A DNA stretch of 64,000 bases from Paraescarpia echinospica. Taxonomy: Eukaryota > Annelida > Polychaeta > Sabellida > Siboglinidae. The DNA is taken from assembly GCA_020002185.1 (NCBI GenBank), contig CM034541.1, positions 46,991,207-47,055,206 on the forward strand, read 5' to 3'. The notes under the pieces were generated by a model. That model made no database searches and was not told the DNA's origin. It was given only the letters and a program-made list of their open reading frames with translations. Below, in pieces: positions 49,601-52,904 of the stretch; position 1 is the stretch's first letter, and each line of letters begins with the position of its first letter. The translations under genes and the position numbers were made by a program.

Positions 49601-49779
49601 CTATTACTGTAATTAGATATATTTGTAAACATAAATCACCTCAGACTGAAGTGTGGATTGCCTTCTGTGACAACCGTCAACAAATCCCTCCAGTTCTCAT
49701 ATAGGTTCCGTTCAATCTCAGAGCGCACAGAAAAATTCAAGTCTAAGATGTTCTTGTTCTGGCTAATCCCTGACGGCAT
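4976..49779 (-). CDS. MALT1: MALT1-like paracaspase gene, 15 exons, 3' end not seen
   Basis: Spliced gene read on the minus strand; exons are listed separately. All 14 junctions use an AG acceptor and GT donor, and every phase matches, giving 743 codons in the window. Domain order is death domain (about residues 10-102), Ig1 (103-194), Ig2 (195-303), Ig3 (304-397), caspase-like domain (398 to about 609), linker with Trp657, then a C-terminal Ig-like region (from about 660). The active site is intact: His474 in AGHG and Cys523 in LDICRK. Known family role: MALT1 paracaspases cleave after Arg and act as scaffolds in BCL10/CARD-type NF-kB signalling in the cytoplasm; the role in this animal is inferred. 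Vertebrate MALT1 has two Ig domains before the protease, this gene three. An in-frame TGA six codons before the ATG supports the start. C-terminal exons are missing, perhaps in the gap at 3508-4507 or left of the window. Sure of family, less of exon edges. Confidence 0.9.
5345..6250 (-). mobile_element. 5'-truncated LINE, RT C-terminal domain (L2/CR1-like)
   Basis: Codons from about 6235 to 5749 on the minus strand encode [15 protein letters not shown], then [30 protein letters not shown] and [10 protein letters not shown]. This is the characteristic C-terminal region of L2/CR1/Jockey-group reverse transcriptases. The catalytic RT motifs are absent, so the copy is 5' truncated, as is typical after target-primed insertion. 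The AT-rich stretch 5345-5748 is probably its 3' UTR. It lies in intron 14 in the gene's orientation. It is dead, but its 3' tail could supply splice or polyadenylation signals. Confidence 0.8.
6260..7345. other. Intron 14 remainder, nothing recognised
   Basis: AT-rich sequence with no exon, TE protein remnant or clear tandem repeat that I can identify. Confidence 0.6.
7346..7509 (-). CDS. MALT1: Paracaspase exon 14 (C-terminal Ig-like domain)
   Basis: 164 nt, entered with one base carried over and leaving in phase 0; acceptor TTTTGTTTTAG, donor GTAGGTG. It encodes a beta-rich segment with [20 protein letters not shown], aligning with the start of the Ig3 domain of vertebrate MALT1 (GVQIQLGFAAEFSNV-type). 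It follows the conserved Trp linker of exon 13 directly. A partial second copy is at 1-55. Confidence 0.85.
7740..8000 (+). mobile_element. Degenerate LINE 3' tail (copy 2)
   Basis: Near-identical to 290-600, with a 21-bp deletion and a few substitutions relative to copy 1. Same interpretation: remnant of a LINE C-terminus feeding into the 65-bp array. Confidence 0.5.
8000..10058. repeat. 65-bp minisatellite, copy 2 (intron 13)
   Basis: About 31 units of the same 65-bp repeat as 566-3507. Both borders are visible here: LINE tail on the left, unique AT-rich sequence from about 10059. It is shorter than copy 1, so the array length differs between the copies. Confidence 0.95.
10059..10420. other. 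Intron 13 spacer, nothing recognised
   Basis: Unique AT-rich sequence between two arrays. No exon or TE remnant seen. Confidence 0.6.
10420..11395. repeat. 85-bp minisatellite in intron 13
   Basis: About 11 units of 85 bp (some 81 bp after loss of CATAA), each with GGTCACCTCACAATTAAGG and GATATTAGTCTCACTA. Spacing is seen directly at 10529, 10614 and 10699. It ends about 150 bp from the exon 13 donor and shows no similarity to that exon. Confidence 0.93.
11549..11704 (-). CDS. MALT1: Paracaspase exon 13 (end of protease and Trp linker)
   Basis: 156 nt; acceptor TTATTATTTCAG, donor GTAAGTG. It encodes residues 610-661, including [14 protein letters not shown] and TEQWVEMH. Trp657 falls where vertebrate MALT1 has the conserved Trp of the protease-Ig linker, and the spacing to the following His and Pro also matches. 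The polypyrimidine tract appears to be the 3' tail of a LINE. Confidence 0.88.
11707..12120 (-). mobile_element. LINE 3' end abutting exon 13 acceptor
   Basis: Clearly similar to the 3' part of the LINE at 41867-42785: shared text around AATATTTTCAACTG, TCTAACACTAAGAGG and GAAAAAGCCCT-like words, with the same AATAATAATAA-type terminal repeat. Only the last 400 bp or so is present. Its 3' terminus lies within about 3 bp of the exon 13 acceptor. Confidence 0.75.
12141..12507 (+). mobile_element. Dispersed repeat, direct copy
   Basis: Inverted partner of 4508-4826. It starts near CAAGAGGCCCTGAAGTCC and ends at CACATTTTCTGT. No coding capacity seen. Confidence 0.75.
12508..13552. mobile_element. 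Mixed repeat fragments in intron 12
   Basis: 12895-13090 matches 20631-20820 (words such as ATAGTTACAGCCCA and GTGGCTGCAGGAGGCAGCAG). 13110-13270 carries a fragment of the GAATGATTCAATCAAATACA repeat family. The rest is AT-rich and unrecognised. Confidence 0.6.
13553..15085. repeat. 42-bp minisatellite in intron 12
   Basis: About 36 units of 42 bp, each with CTCTGGCAGATATTTTATGC and GTAAACACAGCGTGC. Main variants are CTCTG/CTCGG and GCGC/GCAT. A few units are shortened around 14620-14700, and there is a CA insertion near 13980. Because 42 is a multiple of three, several frames on both strands stay open for hundreds of codons; these are artefacts of periodicity. No similarity to nearby exons. 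Confidence 0.96.
15086..15692. other. Intron 12 near exon 12, nothing recognised
   Basis: AT-rich spacer between the 42-bp array and the exon 12 donor. No feature seen. Confidence 0.6.
15693..15862 (-). CDS. MALT1: Paracaspase exon 12 (caspase-like domain, C-terminal part)
   Basis: 170 nt; acceptor TTGTGTCAACAG, donor GTAAGAACC. It encodes [12 protein letters not shown], matching the CQGAEAFE segment of MALT1 that lines the substrate pocket, then [19 protein letters not shown], equivalent to the NGIFMKFL helix. Phases join exon 11 (two bases carried) and exon 13 (one base carried). Confidence 0.92.
15914..15962. repeat. TA microsatellite
   Basis: Two interrupted runs of TA dinucleotides in intron 11. 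Confidence 0.9.
16050..16962. repeat. 27-29 bp degenerate minisatellite starting at exon 11 donor
   Basis: About 33 diverged units whose minus-strand consensus reads TTTAAGTCCACAGTGAAGTC followed by ACTGGCC. The first unit on the gene strand begins at the exon 11 junction, where the text is CGTAAGTCCACAG; later units have TTTAAGT in place of the donor. The array is older and more decayed than the 36-bp array of intron 3. Confidence 0.88.
16963..17043 (-). CDS. MALT1: Paracaspase exon 11 (caspase-like domain)
   Basis: 81 nt; acceptor TTTTGTTGTCAG, donor GTAAGTCC. It encodes [10 protein letters not shown], then [12 protein letters not shown] across the junction, filling the place of the ANIVFGYATC strand that follows the catalytic-Cys loop in MALT1. 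A short, weakly conserved exon, assigned by phase, position and the strand pattern. Confidence 0.75.
17150..17826. repeat. 42/51-bp degenerate minisatellite seeded by exon 10 end
   Basis: About 13 units. Near the exon they are 51 bp (17611, 17662, 17713); further on (about 17390-17560) they are 42 bp. Each unit repeats, on the gene strand, a form of exon 10's last 30-40 bases plus the donor: ATGTTCCTTGATATCTGCAG, then GGAAGGAGCAAGTAGGAAC. The repeat thus duplicates the codons around the catalytic Cys together with the splice site. Divergence grows with distance from the exon. Confidence 0.88.
17827..18004 (-). CDS. MALT1: Paracaspase exon 10 (catalytic His and Cys)
   Basis: 178 nt; acceptor TTTTGTTTGTAG, donor GTAAGTAGG. 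It encodes [20 protein letters not shown], with catalytic His474 in GHG, then [10 protein letters not shown], and [10 protein letters not shown], with nucleophile Cys523. Both catalytic residues of the paracaspase fold are present in one exon, as are the YVAGHG and VPWDA motifs typical of MALT1. Strongest diagnostic exon of the gene. Confidence 0.96.
18285..19100. mobile_element. Tandem fragments of GAATGATTCAATCAAATACA family
   Basis: Four successive, diverged blocks of roughly 150-240 bp, each with AATGATTCAATCAAATACAG, CTTGTGTACAGTG and AAAATTAGAGAAAAAGTT. They end at CCGTTGGACCATCGGCCCAA then AGGACTAAAAA, the same 3' terminus as the larger repeats at 23735 and 33835. Non-coding. Confidence 0.8.
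19101..19665. other. Intron 9 remainder, AT-rich with a TA run
   Basis: TA repeats lie at about 19588-19612. Otherwise nothing recognised. Confidence 0.6.
19666..19872 (-). CDS. MALT1: Paracaspase exon 9 (start of caspase-like domain)
   Basis: 207 nt; acceptor CAATTTCCAG, donor GTGAGTC. It encodes [34 protein letters not shown] and [19 protein letters not shown], ending LLGKGVY. This matches the first beta strand and helix of MALT1 ([34 protein letters not shown]). It joins exon 10 so that [14 protein letters not shown] is continuous. Confidence 0.96.
19873..20279. other. Intron 8 part, nothing recognised
   Basis: No exon or TE protein remnant seen. Confidence 0.55.
20280..20425. repeat. 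Degenerate CA/GT microsatellite
   Basis: Interrupted ACACAC runs with CACGCA variants in intron 8. The cysteine- and valine-rich open frames here on the minus strand are artefacts of this repeat. Confidence 0.9.
20463..20612 (-). CDS. MALT1: Paracaspase exon 8 (second half of Ig3)
   Basis: 150 nt; acceptor GGTTGTCACCAG, donor GTAGGC. It encodes [20 protein letters not shown], with the EGTYQC pattern of an Ig F strand (Cys369), then [16 protein letters not shown] leading into the protease. A dispersed repeat begins about 18 bp upstream of the acceptor. Confidence 0.88.
20631..20958. mobile_element. Dispersed repeat upstream of exon 8
   Basis: 20631-20820 matches 12895-13090. 20840-20950 is a GATT(C/T)AATCAAATACAGATTT family fragment. 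Together they form the end of intron 7 nearest exon 8. Confidence 0.7.
20958..23735. mobile_element. Large dispersed repeat, copy 1, with 550-bp insertion
   Basis: It starts GGGCCAAGTGGCCCTGAAGT and ends GGCCAAAGGACTAAAAA. 20958-21750 matches 27073-27850, 22300-22690 matches 27860-28270, and 22725-23735 matches 32835-33835. About 550 bp at 21750-22299 are absent from copy 2, so they are an insertion here (or a deletion there). A decayed reverse transcriptase segment ([12 protein letters not shown], then [12 protein letters not shown] and [13 protein letters not shown]) lies at about 22415-22680, without the YADD region. It lies in intron 7. Confidence 0.8.
23740..23970. mobile_element. Extra 3'-end block of the same repeat family
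   Basis: It carries GAATGATTCAATCAAATACA and CAGCTAACGGCGCACGGCGG and ends in a CCGTTGGAC...CCCAAAGAC hairpin-like terminus, tandem to the preceding copy. Confidence 0.7.
23975..24423. other. Intron 7 near exon 7, short hairpin only
   Basis: A 9-bp inverted repeat CCATATTGG/CCAATATGG lies at about 24181-24205. Nothing else recognised. Confidence 0.5.
24424..24555 (-). CDS. MALT1: Paracaspase exon 7 (first half of Ig3)
   Basis: 132 nt; acceptor GTTTTCCAG, donor GTACAGTG. It encodes [17 protein letters not shown], then [19 protein letters not shown], with core Trp339 of an Ig fold. The usual B-strand Cys is replaced (FQVKA where LQCKA is expected), and the only Cys lies nine residues earlier, so the canonical disulphide may be lacking. 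Confidence 0.85.
24556..25422. other. Intron 6, nothing recognised
   Basis: AT-rich; no exon or TE seen. Confidence 0.6.
25423..25543 (-). CDS. MALT1: Paracaspase exon 6 (second half of Ig2)
   Basis: 121 nt; acceptor TTGGTTGTAG, donor GTAAGTATC. It encodes [20 protein letters not shown], the DSGxYxC signature of an Ig F strand (Cys277), followed by a G strand ending DTVDVTVHS. Confidence 0.92.
25544..26137. other. Intron 5, nothing recognised
   Basis: AT-rich intron sequence without visible features. Confidence 0.6.
26138..26343 (-). CDS. MALT1: Paracaspase exon 5 (first half of Ig2)
   Basis: 206 nt; acceptor TTTCTGTGTGCAG, donor GTGAGGC. It encodes [20 protein letters not shown], with the B-strand Cys235 and core Trp247 of an Ig domain and the KCRATGxPxPxYQW pattern shared with MALT1 Ig domains. 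The first about 25 residues link Ig1 to Ig2. Phase 0 at its 3' end joins exon 6. Confidence 0.93.
26400..26680. repeat. GTGTCCAAAAACATAC-type short repeats
   Basis: Words such as GGTGTCCAAAAACATACG recur about five times with loose spacing, including forms shared with the MITE at 48289-48606 (AATTATCAGCTGTC). Probably a decayed copy of that family in intron 4. Confidence 0.55.
26872..26975 (-). CDS. MALT1: Paracaspase exon 4 (second half of Ig1)
   Basis: 104 nt; acceptor AATACTTTCAG, donor GTAAGATG. It encodes [20 protein letters not shown], then [14 protein letters not shown], matching the VKDAGFYVCRVNN segment of MALT1 Ig1 (Cys169). The acceptor was chosen because it alone keeps frame with exon 3 and gives an ungapped alignment (LTIDPVRMEDAG). 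Confidence 0.92.
27073..28300. mobile_element. Large dispersed repeat, copy 2, left part
   Basis: Closely matches 20958-21750 and 22300-22690 of copy 1 but lacks the 550-bp insertion. It is split by the CR1-like LINE and continues at about 32833-33835. Confidence 0.8.
27966..28375 (+). pseudogene. LINE reverse transcriptase fragment inside the repeat
   Basis: Encodes [20 protein letters not shown], then [20 protein letters not shown] and [13 protein letters not shown], then (after stops) [13 protein letters not shown] with the RT catalytic YADD at about 28340. These are RT palm motifs of a non-LTR element. The fragment lacks both ends and has stop codons, so it cannot act by itself. A shorter copy is at 22415-22680. 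It was probably picked up as part of the repeat before it spread. Confidence 0.8.
29122..29619 (+). CDS. LINE N-terminal ORF with 2A-like GDVQLNPGP and Cys-rich start
   Basis: 165 codons. A hydrophobic segment (about residues 18-30) is followed by a basic and polar stretch, then [17 protein letters not shown] at residues 106-122, then CHSCKKPL...CNDCNKSTH, the first half of a PHD-like zinc finger. The 2A consensus ends D-V/I-E-x-N-P-G-P; here Glu is Gln. 2A-like sequences are known upstream of PHD and endonuclease domains in CR1-group elements of marine invertebrates. The zinc finger goes on past the stop in another frame, so the original protein was longer. Confidence 0.75.
   Translation: MAGSVRHTPTRCTFRCTLFMILCLLITFRFLNDPNFKKFESFHSNTNETYVNAKARQDIHSVTSYYIYSPIWKTIAQLKCLKSSTFTGLLITPLPYKSRTTTKFSILLCIMLSGDVQLNPGPSTCHSCKKPLKSNALILTCNDCNKSTHIKPGYPDKNLITLTET
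30263..31018 (+). pseudogene. LINE endonuclease C-terminal half and linker
   Basis: 250 codons covering the second half of the AP-like endonuclease ([29 protein letters not shown] with the terminal Asp-His pair) and the basic linker ([20 protein letters not shown]). It belongs to the same element as the upstream frame and was separated by a frameshift at the G run near 30162. Confidence 0.8.
31478..32411 (+). pseudogene. LINE reverse transcriptase, frameshifted, FAND active site
   Basis: Two overlapping frames: 31478-31753 with [20 protein letters not shown] and [12 protein letters not shown], and 31665-32411 with [31 protein letters not shown] and [14 protein letters not shown]. Together they cover the RT palm and thumb. 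The first Asp of the catalytic FADD box is Asn, so this copy should be unable to polymerise even without the frameshift. Confidence 0.85.
32833..33835. mobile_element. Large dispersed repeat, copy 2, right part
   Basis: Matches 22725-23735 (copy 1) and 37852-38690 (third occurrence after the gap). It ends at the CTTGGACCTTCGGCCAAAGG then ACTAAAAA hairpin terminus. Confidence 0.8.
33840..34640. other. Intron 3 sequence, copy 1, nothing recognised
   Basis: Unique sequence repeated with a few differences at 38695-39489. A 74-codon open frame (34045-34269) is not supported as a gene. Confidence 0.6.
34641..36286. repeat. 36-bp minisatellite of exon 3 donor, copy 1
   Basis: 45 extra units of exactly 36 bp between the first donor-like site (34667) and the real exon 3 end (36287). 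On the gene strand every unit contains ATGATCCAGTCAGGTAAGAT or the AGGTGAGAT variant, that is, the last bases of exon 3 joined to a strong 5' splice site. Units are almost identical, so the array is young. Being 12 codons long it stays open in several frames, none with a plausible start in a gene. Confidence 0.97.
36287..36458 (-). CDS. MALT1: Paracaspase exon 3, copy next to the gap
   Basis: Same 172-nt exon as 41291-41462, differing by one or two bases, with the same acceptor and donor. It lies on the contig that ends at the gap at 36852. Length modulo three is 1, so splicing in both copies would break the frame. It is probably the allelic or unmerged copy of one exon. Confidence 0.85.
36459..36851. 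other. Intron 2 sequence ending at the gap
   Basis: Identical in content to 41463-41855. It holds a triple CGCTAGGAGGTCAT repeat near the end; otherwise nothing. Confidence 0.6.
36852..37851. other. Assembly gap of exactly 1000 N
   Basis: Placeholder gap. The sequence left of it (33004-36851) and right of it (37852-41855) are the same region, so the real gap is probably zero or negative. Confidence 0.99.
37852..38690. mobile_element. Large dispersed repeat, right part, second contig
   Basis: Nearly identical to 33004-33835, with single-base differences (for example an extra A in an A run near 38440). Confidence 0.85.
38695..39489. other. Intron 3 sequence, copy 2, nothing recognised
   Basis: Counterpart of 33840-34640. 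Confidence 0.6.
39490..41290. repeat. 36-bp minisatellite of exon 3 donor, copy 2
   Basis: About 49 extra units between 39516 and 41291. It differs from copy 1 by about 156 bp in length and by several irregular units (39760, 40000, 40080, 40570, 40655), including a run of three with ACCCGAC. Almost every unit keeps a GTAAGA or GTGAGA donor on the gene strand. Confidence 0.97.
41291..41462 (-). CDS. MALT1: Paracaspase exon 3 (first half of Ig1)
   Basis: 172 nt; acceptor AACTCTTGTAG, donor CAG/GTAAGA. It encodes [17 protein letters not shown], then [20 protein letters not shown] with B-strand Cys127 and core Trp139, ending GVLTIDPV. It fits the first half of MALT1 Ig1 (KLCCRATGHPFVQYQWFK-type). 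The 36-bp array begins at its last bases. Confidence 0.93.
41867..42785 (-). mobile_element. 5'-truncated LINE (L2/CR1-like), frameshifted
   Basis: Minus-strand remnants in order: [20 protein letters not shown] (42782-42519), [20 protein letters not shown] (42625-42401), [46 protein letters not shown] and [11 protein letters not shown] (to 41992). This is the RT thumb and C-terminal region. The 3' end carries an AATAATAATAATAAG run. Same family as 11707-12120. In intron 2, same strand as the gene. Confidence 0.82.
42786..44065. other. Intron 2, nothing recognised
   Basis: AT-rich; the small open frames here have no supporting features. Near 44010-44065 there is weak similarity to the LINE tail at 290-330. 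Confidence 0.5.
44075..44392 (+). mobile_element. tRNA-derived SINE
   Basis: It starts with a tRNA-like head (GTAGCTAGAGC A-box-like; GGTTCGAATCC B box at about 44130) and continues into a body shared with the minus-strand copy at 60540-60862. It ends in AGTAAAGCACTTTGAGCAGT and GCGCTATATAAGAAC, a tail type seen in L2/CR1-mobilised SINEs. It is not a tRNA gene, because the acceptor stem and anticodon arm do not close. Confidence 0.8.
44485..47025. mobile_element. Non-autonomous hAT-like transposon
   Basis: About 2.54 kb with short inverted ends (AGATGGAGT at the left, ACTCCATCT at the right). It is flanked by ACATCATC and ATATCATC, a 7/8-match for an 8-bp target duplication. Both subterminal regions carry TAATCGTACTCG-type motifs reaching GTAATCGATTACA palindromes, typical of hAT ends. 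It splits a LINE tail: the flanks 44400-44484 and 47026-47250 read as one remnant. No transposase is seen in 45235-46880. Confidence 0.65.
44493..45180. repeat. 12/15-bp array of hAT subterminal motif
   Basis: About 50 short units alternating GTAATCGTACTCTGTAATCG and CGTACTCGTGGTAATCG forms (12 and 15 bp). The 210-codon minus-strand frame here is an artefact. Confidence 0.93.
47023..47252 (+). mobile_element. Degenerate LINE tail with a single 65-bp-unit ancestor
   Basis: Remnants such as [19 protein letters not shown], then [10 protein letters not shown]. It ends with CACCTCACCCCTGTACAGGG at 47211-47230 followed by GAACCACAAGGAAGAAGAG, clearly related to the 65-bp minisatellite unit but present once. 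Confidence 0.6.
47380..47655 (+). mobile_element. Second degenerate LINE tail
   Basis: Same type of remnant ([20 protein letters not shown], then [11 protein letters not shown]) as 47023-47252 and 290-600. Stop codons and frameshifts are present. Confidence 0.5.
47982..48148 (-). CDS. MALT1: Paracaspase exon 2 (second half of death domain)
   Basis: 167 nt; acceptor CACGTACTTCAG, donor CAC/GTATGTG. It encodes [20 protein letters not shown], then [20 protein letters not shown] and [10 protein letters not shown]. The last part fits the GCTVTELSDFLQAMEHTEVL helices at the end of the MALT1 death domain. Confidence 0.9.
48289..48606. mobile_element. 318-bp MITE with perfect 15-bp inverted ends
   Basis: AATGTATTTGGACAC at the left end and its exact reverse complement GTGTCCAAATACATT at the right. 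Internal GTGTCCGAAAAC words recur. No coding capacity. Ends of this type suggest the Tc1/mariner group, which is inference. In intron 1. Confidence 0.7.
48607..49079. other. Intron 1, nothing recognised
   Basis: No exon or clear repeat seen. Confidence 0.55.
49080..49345 (-). mobile_element. LINE C-terminal remnant
   Basis: Minus-strand text [20 protein letters not shown], then (other frame) [20 protein letters not shown], typical of RT C-termini (YGCESWTL...LYGxLPxIS) of RTE-like and related LINEs. Frameshifted and short. Confidence 0.7.
49347..49540. repeat. Two-copy tandem duplication of about 100 bp
   Basis: GTTTAGTTTCCCACATT and GTGAACTGGCTGTTAATAAT both occur twice, about 100 bp apart, in intron 1 just downstream of exon 1. 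Confidence 0.8.
49640..49779 (-). CDS. MALT1: Paracaspase exon 1 (start and first half of death domain)
   Basis: 140 nt from ATG (49779) to donor AG/GTGATT. It encodes [20 protein letters not shown], then [20 protein letters not shown], with the helix-Trp pattern of a death domain. An in-frame TGA lies six codons upstream, supporting this ATG unless an upstream coding exon exists. Exon 2 continues in phase. Confidence 0.82.
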
Positions 49780-52700
49780 CTTGAAACCATCAGATCACCA
49801 GGGCTGGGATCTTCAATGAATCAGAAAGCATAGCAGTTTTGTATAACATAATAAAGTTTTGTCGACTTTGGTCTACTTAATTTCTTAACCAGTTGCAAGT
49901 TGCTGGATTACCTCAAAACATTCACTTTATGTATATCTATAGGTTTAGTTTGTTATGTCTATGAAACAAAATGAAAGTGATCTGCATACTGATTGCTATT
50001 GACTGGAGTTTATTACTGTCCATTGATTACTTTTGCACATACAGTACATGTATGCAATTTTTCGCCCAAAAACTGGCCTGAATTATTAGCAGCATCCACC
50101 GGGTAGATACTCCCCTGGGTTGAAGTATAGATTTGGTGTGGGACTTAGCCTCCTAGGGTCAGTAGGATGAACATAGTTTGGGTCATTTTATTTTAAATTA
50201 AGTAAAAGATTACCCAATTTTTTATTATGCAGAACTACAAAACTCAGTCTGTGTAATATTTACTGTTAATCGTTTATCGTATTTTAGTTCAGAAGATGAT
50301 TAAGCTACTGGTAATAGTGCCACAGAGAAACCAAGCTACATAGTACATTTCACATTTGGGGAAAACCAGCATGACGCATGACTCGATCGTTTCTTTATTG
50401 AATGACATCAACTTGAAGTTAATCATAAATCTTAAACAGTGAATGTGTTGACCAACAAAAATCCAATGAATAAGTATTACATAAAGAATATGTCAGTAAG
50501 CTACGAACACTACAAATGTCATATTTGTCGTTCCAAAGGGGTGATGATTAACTATGTAGAAAACAAACTAAAACCCAGCGCCACCAATAGTTGCTAGTTC
50601 ATACTACTATAGGAATTAGCGCGAACCAAATCACTGCCCGCCAGACAGACTAGTATCACTGACACGCCAATCAATTCAAGTTGCACATATTTATATTTAA
50701 ACTTACCCTGATAAACGAAGTAACTCACAAGCTATATTAAACAAACTTCACAAACTTATATACGTAATATAACAATTAAACTTAATTAAGACGATGTGCA
50801 CAGTGGCACGGAAAACGTCATTTTCGAATGAGGAAGTTGTCGAGTTCTCACGAAATCCGGAAATCCCCTCGCCTAGTATCGCCGTCTATCGGAATTATAT
50901 TAGACACCGCCATCTAGCGGACACAAACAATATACATTTCTCGACAGTGTGTGCGATGTGTCTTGGCGTCTTATCTTTTTGCGTTCTGTAATTCTTCACC
51001 CAAAACAACTTGTCTAACAATTTGTTTGAACAAAATCTATTAACTAAGTGATGTTACAACATCGCCCCACGAAGTTACTCAAAATATAAAACCAGCCACA
51101 ACCCCTACCACCGCACTAGCCCGATTGCCGACGGAATACGGCCAATCGTAACGTGTGTTTATTTGTACGATTCAAGCGTACCGATTGACTCGGTCGAGTC
51201 ACTCCTACGAGTCAATCGGTCTCGTAACGTGTATCGCCGCCTTAACATGGACAATAGTAGTGGTCAGATTTAAGTTTGAGTGGCCATTTTACCACGTTGC
51301 TAAATTTTACAGACAGCCATTATAACGAACGTATATCCTGATGCCAGTAAAAGTAATCAATGCTCATTGGTTACTAATTTATCTGAAATTTCAGTACTTT
51401 GCTTGATATTATCATCTTCTAAATCATTTATTTATATATATTAAACTAGTTAAAGGATCATTTCTGTGATTGCCTTGTGCAAAGGCACACTGTAAAGGTA
51501 TACTGTATAGGTAAATTAATATTGTATAAAGAAATTGTGTAAAGAAACAAATGAGCCAATTTGGTTGTTGGACTTGTATTTTTGAGTTCTATTATTTTAT
51601 ATATAAAAAAGGGTGAAATCAATTAGTATAATGCGTGTGGCAATCCACACTCAGTGTTGAGAGTAGGCTGCTAAAAGGCCCATCAATTGGGAGATGTGAT
51701 GTGTGCATACGCACCACCTCGCTATGGTAAAAGTGTTTCACTTGTGGGAAACCAGTTCCGTTTGAGGTTTAAATGGGGGTTGCAATATGATGTCTGAGGA
51801 GAGTTTTTTTGGGAGCCTGCAACTGCAGGTTGATAAAATAATGCACCTCCAACATCATCATGAGTCTGATTTGGTTGTAGTCTGTAGTTCCACGAGGACA
51901 CGTCATCATAGAAAGCTATGAATGTAATAACATATAAAGTTTAAACTTTATGTGGATGAAGACGAAATGTCGAAACAAGCGAAAACGTGGCACGGCGAGA
52001 TGTCAAATTCAGGATGGATCCATTTCAGAACATCCATCCTCTTGAACATCTGAATGTACGTTTATCCGGTTTGACCAGCTACACGAACATGGTGGACTGC
52101 AGAAGTCTACAAAAGTTACACAGTGTTGCTTGCCATTCCACTACCTGTTCTATTATGTTTTGAAGGATGAATATCTACTCAACTATGCTCCGTCCTATTC
52201 TGAAACCTGGTTGTTCATTTATCAACTTGTCAACTCCATCTCTTATTCTGTCTATTTGTGTTAATGATGTTGATCAGTTCGTGTTGATCGACGATCTATT
52301 TGATACACCTGTAACAATAACGGAAGTGACCGTTCTAAATTTACGTACAATAAATCCTCCTTCGTTTGTGGCACACAAGAGCTTTCACGAGTGTTTACAC
52401 CCCGTCATTAGGGGGTCAGGACACTGTTAGACTTCCAGCTTGGTTACAGACGAAAAAAGTGCAGTATATTTTTGAGAAATGACTTTACAATATTCACTTG
52501 CTCTGACATAAGTGCATTTGAGTAGTCACATTTCTAGATATGATTATAGAAGCTGTTGACAGTAAAATGGTGTCTTTTTAGCTGATTTTACTAAGCGGAA
52601 GGGTATTTGGCAGCAATTTGGCTAGTTGACACTTTAGCCGGATTACTGCCTGCATCCATTTGTAAATACTGACGGGTGTCATACATACAGGCATTTTGTA

Positions 52701-52899
52701 AGAGCTAGAAATATTAGATTTTGACTAAACTCGACCAGCATGTCAATGAGATGATGACAACGGCAGGTGGGAAGTTTAATACAGTTTCTAGGTCACGTTT
52801 TCTTACAATCAGACAAAACGTTAACATGGTCGCCAATTGGAAAACTATCAGTGTGCTGACCCCAATATGATTACTCAACTTGTTAGCGTCTAAGCATAT
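49780..52899. other. Region upstream of the paracaspase start
   Basis: This should contain its 5' UTR and promoter, but I can place neither. A 12-bp inverted repeat CCGATTGACTCG/CGAGTCAATCGG lies at about 51180-51221. Small open frames at 50794-50991 and 52167-52430 have no recognisable domain. Confidence 0.5.
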
Positions 52900-52904
52900 G
52901 CACA